64,000 bases of DNA from Macrolepiota albuminosa (GCA_027475525.1 JAMWFC010000038.1:248001-312000); one strand, 5' to 3'. Positions 22,179 to 35,520 are shown, numbered from the stretch's first letter. Notes: generated from the letters alone by a model not told the origin. Program-made: numbers and translations.

Positions 22179-25100
22179 ATGGCGTCCAAGTCCAAGGCTG
22201 CCTACAACAGTGCAAGCCCAAACATCACGACTCCATTGAGATCAACATCCTTCATCCGCGTGTTCAAATACCTTGCATTATGTTCCGCCGCCATCACACT
22301 CTTTAGCATTCTCTCAAGCCCGTGGTCGGCATTCCACACCCATAACCACGTCTCCCAGGTCCTCTTGCGCCAAGTCTCTACAAACCCCGCGTCTGAATGG
22401 AAAGACAACGTCTGGCCTTTGCGCAAGCAAACTCCATGGGACATCTCAACTGACTTCCCGTTCCCCCGTGAACTCGAATACGACGTGACAGAGGGGACGT
22501 GGCTGCGCCTCAATGTCCACCCCAAGTCAGGCGATATTGTTTTCGATATGCTCGGAGACTTGTATTGTCTTCCTGCGGCGGAGGTCGCAAAGAAAGGGCT
22601 GACGAACGCTCGGCCTATTCTGCTGGGTGTCCCGTTTGACTCTGATCCACATTTCTCTCCGGAAGGCGATAGGCTGGTGTTTAGGAGCGATGCTGAACTC
22701 GGTGTGGAGAATATCTGGGTGACGCTTTGGAAAGGATGTGAGGCTATGGATTTGAGATCGGACAGGCCCAGCGATGAACTGAGGACGGCACTCAGGAGTC
22801 AAAAATTTGAGGAAAATTTATTGGCTAGTGGTATCAAGGAAGATCATCGAAGACGGTACAATAGGCTTGTAAGGGAAGGCCGGCTAATTGGTATGGTGTG
22901 ACGTCTCCTCCATATACGTAGCATACTCACGGATTACGCCCAGCTCAACGCGTCACCAACGAAACCTATCGATGGGTCTCCGATGCGCGTTTCCACCCGT
23001 CAGGCGACAAGGTCGTCGCCACCAAATGGTATACCTCTGGACGTAGTCTCGGTGCTGGTGAAGGTTGGGAGTATCGCGTCCCCTCCATATCCGACCTTCA
23101 AGAACGGAAGCGTGTCAATATCGCTGCTGGACATGGAAAGCGTATCATGAGCCGGGATTTACCCGCAGGTTGGTCTTCAGAGCAATATGGTGACCAACAG
23201 ATTGGACCAGAGCAGCACATCTGGTACGGCGGTGATAGTGTAATTTATTCGAAGAATGTCCGGGACGCATCTACCTTCACGTATAGTAAAGGTTCGTCAC
23301 ACGACACGTAGTAAGAATGGTCCTTCTCAGATCCTGGCAGATGTCCACCAGGGCATATATGCCATTTTCCAGAAGAACCTGACCACTGGGCAGACAATGA
23401 CCTTGGTTGATGCCTCTCCTGGTGGAGCTAGTCGCCCTGAATTATCCCGCGACGGCCGTACGCTTGCTTTCGTGCAGCGAGTTCGTGACAAGGAAGCTCT
23501 CGTACTGAAGTCAGTACAGTGCCGTCACCACATCCAAGATACTCACATACATTTCTAGAGATCTATTCACGGGGAGCATACATCACGTATGGTACGGGCT
23601 CAATTACGACCTTACCATCGTCTCAGCTCCCATGGGTACATATCCATCATTTGCATTCACACCATCAGACGACGCCGTCATCATCTGGGCGGCAGGACAA
23701 ATTTATACAGTTCCCCTCACGACCAATGGGTTCGGTGAGAAAGTCGCGTCTTCTACACCACCCTACCCCATCCCTTTCGTCGCACACATCAAGCAACGTC
23801 TGGCTGAGACGCGCCGGGACGACTTCGATATTCTCAAATTGGAAACACAAGATACGCAACGTGTACGTGCCTTCAAAGAACTGCGCGTCGACGAGAAGGG
23901 CGATAAAGTCGTGTTCCAAGCTGCGGGTATTACCTACGTGCAGAAAGTGGGCGAAGGATCAATTACCAAAGTCCCTGTCCTGCACGAGTCTGCCCCGTAC
24001 TACTCACCCGCGTTCGTGCACGGTGCGGATCACCTCGTTCTTCATGCCCGGTGGTCAGACACCCATTTCACTACTTTTGAACTTGCGGATCTTCAAAATG
24101 ACATCGCGCACGAGCTGACTGGGCTGCCCTTTGGTCGGTACTTCTCCCCTGTCCTCTGTGAATGTCCGGGAGTGGTGCGACAGATTGCTTTCTTGAAGAG
24201 CGGTGGAGACCTCCTCACGGGTGACATCCTTGCTGTGAATGTCCGGGAGTGGTGCGACAGATTGCTTTCTTGAAGAGCGGTGGAGACCTCCTCACGGGTG
24301 ACATCCTTGCGACTGCAGGAGTTGGACTTTACATTGGTGACATTACGTTGCCGTCCGAAGAGTTGACTACCTCGCGCTCGATCGAGATTCGCAACATTCG
24401 GTTTGTGCCGTCGGACATTGATACAGAGGACCGTGTCAATATGCGTTTCATGGGTAAAAACAAACTGCTGGTACAGCAGTCGAGTAATGCATTCATCATC
24501 GACCTCGGGGCCCGTCCTGATAAGTTTGGAAAGTACAAACGCATCCCATCTCTGCCGGAAAAATGTCGACGGAGCTTGTTGTCGCTCCTACGGCAACGAA
24601 GGCCGGTTATAGAGCCAAAAATGTCGCGTTTGTGGACTTTTTCAATGTCTACTTTGTGCCGGGTAGCGTGCTCAAAAGTGGCGATGAAGTATGGTCTAAG
24701 CCGGGCAATGCAACGAAGGGTCTGGCGAGGGTGAGCTTGGACGGTGGTCATGATGTCACGTTTACTAGAGATGGCAAGAAGATTTTCTGGTTGCTGGGTA
24801 CGCCTTTGTCATTCCTATTGGCTTTGCAACGGCTAAATCTTCCCTTGTGATCAGGACCGTACCTCCACTCCCTTGAGATTTCAAAGCTGCAGAAATGTTC
24901 CTCTGCAATCGAGAAGGACCCTATCAATTTCGGTATCTCTTGTGTCAAGGACCAGATTAACTACCAAGAAATCGTTGTTGAACACTCGACTGATATCGCA
25001 CGTTTGAAACGTGACGCTGAAGGTCGTGATCAAGTGGTTATCTATAATGCGACCTTGTTGACCATGGAGACCGGCCAAGAACGATATGATGTCATTCAAA

Positions 25101-26708
25101 ATGGCCATATCACTATTCGCGGAGGAGTTATTACCGCTATCGGACTTCTGTCTCCAGACGAAGACATACTCCGTAACTCGTCCACAGTTATCAATGCTCA
25201 AGGAGGTAATTATCATTATATTGTATTGTTGAATACGCGTGTACTGAAAGCCATCAGGATTCGTTGTCCCTGGATTTATAGACGTTCACGCCCATTGGAG
25301 CGGTTTTGCGAACCGATACCCTGCTAAATCCTGGGAGATGGAGACTTTCTTGGCATATGGAGTGACAACCCTCCACAAGTGAGCGAATTTTCTGTTTTCT
25401 GTCCACTACGTGTGGTTGATCTCGTGGGTCCAGCCCTAGTGCTAATAACGTCGAGGGGTTCATAGAGCGGAGTCGTATTGAGAGCGGAAAAATGATCGGG
25501 CCTCGCATCTTCACCGTAGGTGACATTATATATGGCGCTGGAGAGCCAGGCATCCATCAGGATATTGTCGACGAGGCAGAGGCCCACTCTGCACTCGCAA
25601 GAATCAAAGCTGAAGGCGGCCCGGCTAGTATCTCATACAAGAATTACAACTTGCCTTCTCGGTATGTGCGACGCGACTGTCTCTTTATTAATGGCCGAGT
25701 GTCTTAGAGATTGATATGCTGTGACTGTGCAGAGCTTCACGACAGCGACTTTTACTCGCTGCGCGGAATCTTAGCATGCTGTGCGTGCCCGAGGGAGGCA
25801 TGAACCAAGATTGGGATCTGACTTACATCATTGATGGTATGAGATTAGTTCAAAATACATCTGAAAGTCAGTTCACATTATGTATAGGGATGACAACCGT
25901 AGAACACGCCTTGCCAGTTCCCACTCTTTACGACGATATTCTTACTTTATATGCGCTGAGTGGGACAGGAGCTACTCCTACCCACATCGTGAATTATGGA
26001 GGAGCCTGGGGAGAACAATGGGTATGGGCGACTGAAGATGTTCCTAATGATCCAAAGTACGTCGTTTTGGACGTGAATTACATCACCAGAGCTTGAAACT
26101 CTGAATGTTTTCTAGGTTGAGGCGCTTCTCAAGGCACGATCAGCTCCAGGCACTGACTGAATCCACCGCTCGTCCTGCGCACTGTAAATCTTCCCATTGA
26201 TCATTTGCATTTTAGACAACTTCTCATGGGAAATTCCTAGCTTATCAGTTCTTCAATACTTCCTCTTCCATTGCCAAAATGATTGGAAAAGGTCTTTTGG
26301 CTCATATCGGCGCTCATGGAGAGCCGCCATTAGGTCTCAACTATCATGCAGAAATGTTCTTCACTCAGCAAGGAGGTTTGAGCAATTATGAGGTGAGTTT
26401 CTAGACATTAACTCAAACGTGTTATGTAACACATTTGACCGGTGACCTTGTAGGTCATTCGTGCTGCTACTTCCTCAGCTGCGAAAACACTCGGGCTATC
26501 TGGAGCAATTGGGACTCTCTCCAGGAACAAGTTGGCGGATTTGTTGGTCTATCCTCCTGGCATTGACCTTCTGAATAAAAATATGGCCAAGACGCGAGAC
26601 ATTCGCTTTGTGGTACGAGGAGGACGGATATGGAACGCGTCAACAATGGAGCAGGTCTGGCCGTTGAAAGGGAACAAGCAGGTTCTTCCTCATTTCAATG
26701 CCGACTAA
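22179..26708 (+). CDS. Membrane-anchored beta-propeller / amidohydrolase fusion
   Basis: Twelve exons: 22179-22890, 22944-23291, 23341-23509, 23559-24797, 24855-25205, 25258-25378, 25434-25661, 25733-25836, 25888-26056, 26116-26183, 26241-26392 and 26454-26708. After removing one 77-bp unit and restoring one base this gives 1279 aa. A single membrane helix lies near residues 28-46 (KYLALCSAAITLFSIL). The next ~750 residues are TolB/PD40-like propeller repeats (FSPEGDRLVFRSD, FHPSGDKVVATKW, LSRDGRTLAFVQR, FTPSDDAVIIWAA). The C-terminal third is a metal-dependent amidohydrolase: the VVPGFIDVHAHW HxH pair, a probable carbamylated Lys in SYKNYNLPSR, His in TTVEHALP and HIGAHGE, and the closing KLADLLVYPPG motif. 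It probably hydrolyses an amide or dipeptide-like substrate outside the cytosol; the substrate is unknown. A one-base loss near 24543-24566 breaks the frame. Confidence 0.88.
24156..24310. repeat. 77-bp exact tandem duplication (join 8)
   Basis: 24156-24232 is repeated at 24233-24309, with one further matching base. It lies inside coding exon 4 of the amidohydrolase and breaks its frame, because 77 is not a multiple of three. With one unit removed the frame reads straight through. Confidence 0.97.
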
Positions 26709-26919
26709 TTAGGCTAGTTGTCAAGTAGACGATGTTCAATGAATTGCTATTGTCTACTGTTCCCCATATTTATCTCCTTTCGGTGTCTATATATAGCGTG
26801 CCAAAGGATTCTTCGGAACTGCGATATATATCCGGAAGAAAATGATTGACGCGTCTCACACGCGGACATTAGGTTCACAACTCACTCTTTGACCATCACC
26901 ACGACACGTGTAGTCTTCT

Positions 26920-29565
26920 ATGGAACGACGCTCAAAGCGCCTCCGCACTACGTCGAAGCCCAACTACGGTGTGGACCTCGACAGTGACACCGACATTCCT
27001 GATGTCGGGTCTGAGAAGGCCACCACGGCCAAGAGGAAATCCTTAACTCATTCTAGCGAGCCTAAACCAAAACGAGTAGTTAGAGGAAGGCGGGGAAAAT
27101 TAGAACAAATTTCTCGACTGCCTCTTGATGTACTCTTTGAGGTAATTTTGTTCTGGATCTCTCGAGCTCTTGATTTGTCGTAACAACAGTGTTGTTAGAT
27201 TTTCTCATTACTGGATCCTATTGACATTTTGAATCTTTCTCGGACCTCAAAGCCCCTGCGAGCAATTCTCATGCGTCGCTCCTCCATCTCTATTTGGAAG
27301 AAAGCTCGTGCTCGATATAATGGCCTCCCAGAATGCCCCGGCGATATGAGTGAGCCAGAATATGCAAATCTGGTTTTCCATCCGTATTGCCATGTCCGAC
27401 ATTTCCTATGCGATTTCCCAGCTTTATCTGATATGCTAATCCAGTTTTGTCTGAAATCCTATGTCGGTTCGAGGGCAATCTTGTGGGAAATGAGAACAAG
27501 AATTTGCAAACAGTGCATCCCTCATAAGTAAGTCGTAGAAATTATGTGTTATAACTTTCGTAGAACCTTTTCAAAATGTTCGCCAGTCTTGTATCTCTTT
27601 CATTTAGAGATAATGATATCACAGCAGACATGATACCTGCTTGCTCCCTGCCCCTCAACAACAGTGAGTTACTTCATACAGGCTTGTAGATCTGTTTCAT
27701 GTGCTTTACAGGGAACATATATGACATCCATGTAAACGCAGACACACTGCGTCAGTATCGAGCTGAAAAGAAAGATCTCAGAGGCTCCGCACTCGACGAA
27801 TGGTATGCATCGAAACGCTCTGATCATGTGGCCCGAGTACAGGTGTGTAAATGCATGAACACTGGCATGCACGCGCTCATCTGATTGCGCAGCATGCGGC
27901 CCGATGCGAAGTTTGGAACAATGGCCGCCACTCAGAACGGTTAAATGAGTTGGATAACCTCCGCGAGCAGCGATATCAAGCGTCCGTTCTTCCCTTTCCC
28001 CTTCCATGTTCGATATAATGATTCGGACCCTCGTTTATGTAGTATTAAAGAAAGACTATCAAATCTTGGTTCGTACTTGTCCTTCGTTTCAAACGTTTCC
28101 TATGTATTTCCGTAGGTTGGGGTGAAGAAATCGCTCATCTAGAAGAAGCTGTTTGGATATACGACGAAGTGGAACTATCGGAACATAGACTTGTCAAGCA
28201 GCCTAAAGTCCTGACGGAACGAAGTGAGATTTTTGGATTCTTTTTGCGCAAGCCGCTCACAGAGGTATAGTCTGGAACAACATAAAGGATACTCTCATCG
28301 GTTTTCTGGAGGGAGCCAAGGCGCGCCGGCTAGTTAGGTCCCACAAGCAAATGATCAAGCGTCGTGGGAAGGTTCTCGAACAAGTTTTGAAGACATATGC
28401 TTCTTCACAACCTCTTCATGCTACATTACCATCCGTTTCCGACATTGTAGGCTTGCCTGCCTTTAAAGCTGTTGTTGAGGACACACCGCCCGAGGAAGAA
28501 GTCTCGGAATCTCATTTTCAGCAAGCAATGGTGGATTTTCCTCAAACTGTCGCAGAATGGCGACATTCTAAAAATGAGGCGTTACTCGCGATGATTAACG
28601 ATCATCCCAAGACACAGACGACTACCACTTCAATCATACTGGAACAAGCGGGAACGTTTTTCCTCTGCGGCAAATGCTGCAATAGGATTTCGTACCCTCG
28701 TATATTGGTTCATCGGTGTATCTCCGTCGCAAACCCCTGGTCGTTCGGTGACCCGGACGATTTTTTCAGAAGTTTTCCTTGTGAACCTTTGGATCATAAA
28801 GATTCGTTTATCCAATACGACCACCTTACGTCTAGAATAGCCAGGCTTATACTTGACGATTGCCAATTTGATGCCGAGACATTGACGACTACCTCTTTGA
28901 GCGAAATGACCAGTAAGGGTCTCCGTTTTGAATGTCACCTGTGCAAGTCTCGTAAGGATGGTCGGTTGGTTATGACGTGGCCTATCGTGGTGAGCGTATC
29001 ATGTCTACTATCTTTCCACCTCCACTCACTTATCCTTCCATCCATTCCAAGGTCGAGCATGTTATGAGCCACCACCAGATAAATTTTGCCACCCCAGACT
29101 GCACTGGGATAATTCAATTGGCGGATCTAACCCCAACAGAAAAAGTACTGGTGAGTATGCTAGAGTATGTCAGGATGAGTCCCGCGTCTCGTGCACGGTG
29201 CCACGAAAATTGCTGGGTTTGCATTGAATGTAAGAGGAGCATTTCATGGTCAGATTCTTTGAAGCACTATAAGCAACAGTGAGTTTTCCCCTGCCTGTAT
29301 CATCAACACATCTCAATTGAGGCACTCCAGGCACCCAGATGTTATCCCGGCTGAATACACGGATCATGAGCATAAATGCCACCCCGACCGTTATCTGACG
29401 TTTCACCTAGATGCGTCTCTTCTTGCACTCTGTGCGCCTGTCAAGGTCAACGTTCGTGTCCCGGTTTCTGGCTTCCGTGATGCACTCTCACTTTACCATC
29501 GGTATTCAAACGAAGAGCTGGATATGATGGCTGAACAGATGGCGGATCTCTTTCTGACAAAATAG
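26920..29565 (+). CDS. F-box protein with CxxC zinc motifs, paralog B
   Basis: Eleven exons: 26920-27141, 27199-27393, 27445-27527, 27608-27663, 27712-27842, 27893-27981, 28043-28068, 28116-28223, 28265-28989, 29052-29278 and 29331-29565, giving 698 aa. The first 60 residues are basic (nuclear-type). The F-box follows (ISRLPLDVLFE ... LLDPIDILNLSRTSKPL) and then the motif MSEPEYANL shared with paralog A. The Cys sets are CHFC ... CKQC, FLCGKCC, FECHLCKS and CWVCIECK with downstream His residues (HYKQQHPD). The last intron-bounded exons resemble a C2H2-like knuckle. It probably recruits substrates to an SCF ligase; the target is unknown. Intron 8 is only 41 nt, the shortest in the window, so that junction is the least certain. 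Orientation is opposite to paralog A, with the propeller/amidohydrolase and a small gene in between. Confidence 0.85.
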
Positions 29566-29977
29566 GGTATAGTTTGCCGGAGAAATGATCGCCCTCCTGG
29601 TTTGAAACGGATTGATGCTTCGTCTACATTGTTCTCTGTCTGCTGTTCTGTTTACAATCCATACAAATCTGAGAGCTATGTCTCCATACAGACACCCAAA
29701 CACGCTTTTATTGACAACTCTTTTACTTGTTCATCAACTTCGGTCCTTTCCTGTCCAATGACAACGTGGACTTCCTGAGTTCCGCTATGTGCAGCTATAT
29801 TAAGCATGCCTTTAACGTTCATCGCGCCTTTCTATACGCTTCGATCGAAGGATATACCATCTAAGCAAGCGACACAAGCTTTTCCAAGAGAATGTAGATT
29901 AGAATGAACGACAAACAGACAAGTCGGTGGAAGATCCGGTGGTCATTTTTCCAGTGCTGCCTCAGAATTCTCGACAT
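29566..29977. other. Intergenic between convergent genes
   Basis: 0.4 kb between the convergent F-box paralog B and Noc4 genes. No feature is seen. Confidence 0.5.
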
Positions 29978-32151
29978 TTATGCAAACGACCACAATTCAC
30001 TGACAACATCTCCGTCTATCCGCACCTCACCTTCCTCGTCCGTCTCTATTGTATCCTCAGGGGTGGTAGGAAACATCTTTTTGATCTCCAAAGACAGTGC
30101 GGGATCCTTCTTAATCTTCCTGTTCACCTCTGTTTCAAAGAGCTGCAATCATTTGTTAACTTTCTCACAGATTTATTACAAGCGATTTGGCTCACAGTTC
30201 CATATGTATGATCCAAGAAGTCTTCCATCGCATAGCTCGGTTTTGTGAACGCTTCAGAGAAGATCTTCACGAGTGTCGCCACACTTGCATGATAATGGGA
30301 ACGGTGCGACAGGAGTTCCCAAAGCGAGCTGAGATGGGCTTGTGTATGCAGCGGGTCCACTTGGTTCGGAAGAAAAGGATCTACAAGTGGTGATTAGACT
30401 ATTGAGTTCTGTCCGGATTTAATGCTTACCGCTGGACGGATTTTCTGCATCCGCGCGGTGAATCATAGACATCAAGGCAGGATGTCGTTTTAGGATGTTA
30501 TATGTAAAGGGTACGGCCATTATGATAGCAGCTGGGGGCGCAGTGAGGGAGAGACGGGAGAGACGTTTGATGAAGGACGCGAGGAGATTGGCGGGTAAAT
30601 GTCTATAAGGATGGACAATGTTATGAATTGCACGCATCACAAGAACGAACGTACGTTGAACTGAGGAAAAGCTCGGCCATGCGGAAAAATCGCGCTCGAT
30701 GCTTAAGGTGTAGTACATCGCGATCAAGGAATGCGTAGAGGCGAGTATAGAATGAAGGATAGTCGCTATATGGTTTCAGTGTAGGCTCGATGGAAGGGAC
30801 ATTACAGACTTACAGGTTGTACTCTTTCATGAGCACAAACAACGCGTTCAAAGCCAGAAGGCCCACTGTACCCCCTGTAAAGACGTGAATGACTGATTTG
30901 ACAGATACGTGATTCGTAACAAACCGTAGTCCACCGACGCACCCACCCAGTCCATCACTAGTACTGGTCGTGTGAGATGAGGTAACACTCCACGGTGCAT
31001 GACATTAAGTACACGCATCGTGAGAGCTTTTCCATCCCCTGTAACTGAAAGCCGTGGTAGGAGCGCCAGCCATGCCCGCGTAAATACTGCACGATGCGAC
31101 GCGAGAGCGTGAAGAGATTGGTGTATCGTCAGTTTGTGTAGACGCGCTCCGGGACCTTGTGGCTTGTCTTTCGCGTCCGGTTCCTCATCAAAGAATTTGC
31201 GCCAGTCATCCTCGTCTCCCTCGTCTTGAGACTCGGCTTCATCTCCAGAAGAGTCTGCCTCATCGCCTTTCTTGGACGCTCCTTTAGGTTTCGGTGGCTT
31301 TGTCCCCATCTCGGAGACCCACCATGAGTTCAATTCACCCTTTTCAGTCGGAAAAGTATCCAAGCGTTCGAGGATTGTCAACAAATTGTGTGGAAGATTT
31401 GGGGCAGCTGAAGGCAAGGTGGAGTTAAGAAGCGTCCTAAAAAGGTATATGTGTGTGGGCATGCAGCAGGACGGGTGATAACATACGCTGCATCACGGAG
31501 AAAGAACCACCGTATATCGTCATGGACGCTGAACCAAGTCTCGCTAAACTGACGCAGTACATCGGCATCGATTGTCGTGTCTTCTTGCGTTGCGAGGTGA
31601 CGAGAGGATGATGGACATAGAAGAAGGAATGAAACGATTTTTCGGAAGTGGGAGTTGTGGAATTGCGGCCTCGATGGAGCGGACTTTGAGTATGATGTTG
31701 AGAGATGTTTCTGTAACGAAAACAAGATCTGCAAAGCTGATATCTACGTCAAATCAGTACATGTACTGGAAATCCACTGAAAACCTACTCGAAGGGTCTT
31801 TTCCTGGTCTTTCAGAAGTCCGCCAAGAAAATCTACATAGATACCAAGTCGATCCCAAAGCCACGTTTTCACGACTTTAGCTGCTTCATCGCCATTAAGT
31901 CCCAGTTTGTCCGCAGATATGAGAAGAACAAAGACCCTATAGAGAGCATAGATAGCTTTCGCGGTCACACTGGCCTCCTTGGTTTTAAGTGCAAGGTCCA
32001 ATAGGTCGGCTAAAGGATTCAAGGAACTATTGGTTGAGATGGCCTCAGTCAAATCAGCTTCGAGTCGCTCAATTAGCTTTAAAGATTGAGGGTCGTCTTT
32101 GATTTTTCTTTTCTTATTTGGTGGAGGCAACGAGCGGAGGGGACCAGGCAT
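29978..32151 (-). CDS. NOC4: Nucleolar complex protein 4 (CBF/Mak21 family)
   Basis: Exons 31789-32151, 31487-31728, 30925-31436, 30814-30874, 30655-30765, 30430-30602, 30196-30380 and 29978-30142 give 603 aa with consistent phases. Noc4 pairs with Nop14 in the nucleolus and is needed for 40S subunit maturation and export. The start MPGPLRSLPPPNKKRKIKDD carries a basic nuclear signal. An acidic low-complexity insert (DEADSSGDEAESQDEGDEDD) sits near the middle. The family core is the C-terminal CBF domain: GTVGLLALNALFVLMKEYNL, DYPSFYTRLYAFLDRDVL, ARFFRMAELFLSSTHLP, FIKRLSRLSLTAPPAAI and SSLWELLSHRSHYH, then the NRKIKKDPAL tail. An in-frame ATG 66 bp upstream is possible, but the chosen start matches the usual N-terminus. 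Confidence 0.93.
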
Positions 32152-35100
32152 TGTGTAAAGAGAAAGATTTTGTAAGGCCTTTGAAGAGCCAATGCCTCTA
32201 AAATCAAGCAGATGCAAATAGCGCGTTTCTCAAAAAGGGTGCATCCAAGTTGTCGTAAAATCACATCCATAAATACGTTAGTTCCATCTCGTAATCCCCA
32301 GGCTGCTCAACACCTACCCCTACCCCCTACATCCCAGGCTTGAATACTCTGCATGAACTGCGTTGTTAATCATTGATTTCCGGCGATTTTCTAGAACATT
32401 CGGCGCGCACTAGTTCGCCTGTTTGTATGGGTGAATGTATGGATAGGTAGACAGAAAGACGCTGAGAGTCTGTGGTTGTTCCTTCTCCCCGTCTGCGGTA
32501 CGCGATATCTTATCGAGATTTGAGAAAAGCTTCAATTCGGAGAATGAAGTCGGTAGCTATGATGGATCTGATTTCTCATCTGGACTCTTTTCTAGATGCT
32601 GGTGCCTGTTCACTTTCAGAGGTAGAATAGCCAGCAACCAAGAGGTGCGTCTGTGATTATATCCTTATGAAATCATCGTGCCTCGACAAGACAATCAGGT
32701 GGGAAGAAAAAAAAAGAACGGTGGTCTGAGAAAAGAGATGTGGGTAACTTTACTTAGATATGCTGGTACCTGGGAGGAGGGAATTTCAGAACTGATCTAC
32801 CTGCGTCAAAATTGGCGTTGACCAGGACGAGGGAGATGACGGTCGCGTTGCCGGTTCTATGCACACACGGTGAGAGGTAACGGAAACGTTGAAGCTTGAA
32901 TAACTGACGGCAACATCCGACATTGGGTAACGATGACTGACCCCTCGACTTATGCATTGACCAGACCTTTCTATGTGACGTAGTTCTTCTACCAGCGTTG
33001 CTATGCACTGGGACGACTTCGTAGCTTGAGTATCGTCGAGTTCAGTCCCTCGTGGCACGTGCAAAACATCCTGCATAATAACCACTCTTGTCAAGTGGAG
33101 AACAACGATTTGCCTACTTTGCACCGATGCATGGCAAGCCCCAGTTTAATCACATAAATACACTTGCACTGCACAATATACAGATGGATCTTGACCGATA
33201 CCCGACTTCCTAACGTGTTACCATATCCAGACGTCTTCTTCACTGGGGATGGTCACATCCCTATCATGCAATGAGAATACCTGTCGAACGGATCAATCGT
33301 CCACGTTTTCTTGAATATGAAGAGGGTGTCAAAGGTCCGGGCCTTCATTTTCGATCTGGCTAATTGATTTTGAACCTCAGGGGATGGTCATGCCATCAGA
33401 AATGTTTCCCATAACAAACCGTCTGGGCAAGTGACACACGACCACTTTTGCGGCGAAATTCCCTCAACTGTCTTTTCCAGATCTCTGGCATTTGTATTTG
33501 AGCTAGGATCTAGATTTTATTAAGTTTCAAGGCGCGTTGGTCAAAGGCCAACGTGATAGGTACGCACTTCTAGCACTTTCTCAAAGCAGAGGTCTCAAGA
33601 CATTCATGTCGGGATCCGAATACTTGGCAGGCATCGTCAGTTCTTGACTGCAAGGATGAGCTCTGCAGAAGCGTGTGTCACTAAGAAGTGTTTATCCTCT
33701 GGGATCTTGTGTCTTAACTCCAAGTCTCAGTGATCACATTCTGTCCGTGTAGAACGAGAAATATCGCATCAGGAGGTAGAAACGACATTTCGCCAAGGAG
33801 AAAAACAGACCAATCTTTTTAAACGCCAAAATTGGAATGTATGTACCCACCGGCTATTCTTACTAGTCCTGAGCCGTAATTCGTATTCTAATTTCGCATG
33901 CCATCCGAAGGTGGTTTCTGTCAATGCGTTCTTCATAGAAAAACGCAAGTCGAGCGCTTGTCTTCACCTGGGGTCTCGGAAATGATCTCCTAGTGAAGCG
34001 ATGACGTTCTGCGATCGCAGCACATTACACAGTAGTAGGTTGAGCCTCGCGCCACAGGTCTGACATTTTTCCAATCTCTCTGTCACGCGTTAGCGCTGAC
34101 ATCAAGAAGAAAAGTCTTTCTTATCACGTCACGGACTTTTGTAATCTTTATTTTTGGAACTGAATGTCGTGCTGTCTTTGGCAACTAGCTTGTTCTCGAT
34201 CCTTTTTTGCTCAAGTAGGGCGCTTTCTGTCCCTCCGAATGCCAACGTTAACTCTAATCAATGACCTCGTAAAAGACGCAACTACGTTTCTTTCGAGCTC
34301 AGACGATGCTTCGATTCTCGTATAACTTTGCGCACGCGGTTGAAAACAGACCATTGAAGGTTCTTCGTTGAACGAGGACCCCAGTGCCCAACGCCATCAT
34401 TCACACGAGGATGCAAGTTTCCAGTTCTCTGGGACTGGCGGTAGGTGCGGCGGAACGCAAAGTGGGAGAGAAGAACGTTTTATACTTCACACAGTCTCAA
34501 AAACTTCGAATCCCCTCGGTTCGGTCGGGTTACAATGACTCTCGCCGATCGGCATGCCATCTTGCGGGTGTCCATGCGGTGGAGGGTAAAGGGTGTCGTT
34601 GGGAATGGCGAGTTGGATCGATTGCGTGGTTCCGGCGTGGTTACGAGTCCCCGGGTAGCGGCAGTTGCTGTGATGTGCGATGTGTAATCATCCTGCGGAC
34701 ATGGGTGCTTACGCCTCCCCAGATGTAAATATAGAAACACGTTCTCTTCATCCCAATTACGGTAACGCCTTCCTTGGCTAGGAGACACGGTTGGATTGAT
34801 AATAATAGATAGGTCTTACCTCCTAACTAATAAATGAATATCCACACGGCCAATTAATAGTTTCACAAAGGCCCCTGATGCCAGACCGCTGCTTCATCAG
34901 GTCTCACAAGAAAAAGGAAAAGGGAAAAAAATTAATTCACTCGCTGCGGTCCCAACTTGACTCGGACGGTACCCTGTTCAGCTGCCAAGACACGCCGAGT
35001 ACTCTTGGCCGCGGGCTCTACATAAATGATTTCATCCGCAGCCGCGCAGCCCCGCCGACCACCGACCGCCGACCGGTGAATCAAACCCCCTTGGAGACCT

Positions 35101-35520
35101 TGATGGACGTCAGATCATGATTTGATATGTTTCCTGTCATCTTCACAGACAACCAAAAAAAAAATCAAAGAAAGAAAGCAAGAATTGGATAACGAAAAAG
35201 AAAAAAAAAGACGAAGCGAACGAGGGAGAGCGCCACCACAAACCATAAATCACGATAACATTGATGCCACTGTGAGTAAATACCGACGCCCTTCCCCTCT
35301 CGAACGGTTCCGATCCTTTGAGCAGGTCTATACGCACTTACGAACGATCGCGCTAAATACCGACGCCCTTCCCCTCTCGAACGGTTCCGATCCTTTGAGC
35401 AGGTCTATACGCACTTACGAACGATCGCGCATGAATATGAACGGTATGTATTTATATTTATATCCAGCTTAACGCATACCTCCCCTGCACACCTCCAAGC
35501 GCCACAACACCAAAATTCAA
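32152..35520. other. Gene-poor stretch, no supported gene
   Basis: More than 3 kb with only short frames lacking codon bias, splice partners or recognisable motifs. A 77-bp duplication occurs at 35277-35430. The part after 34.8 kb becomes rich in A-runs and simple sequence. It could be long UTR or regulatory DNA for flanking genes. Confidence 0.5.
35277..35430. repeat. 77-bp exact tandem duplication (join 9)
   Basis: 35277-35353 is repeated exactly at 35354-35430 in non-coding DNA. Period 77. Confidence 0.95.

Noticed and set aside
30848..32217. Noc4 start at the upstream in-frame ATG (32217)
   Set aside because: The ATG at 32151 gives the typical short basic N-terminus; the 22 extra residues look unlike the family.
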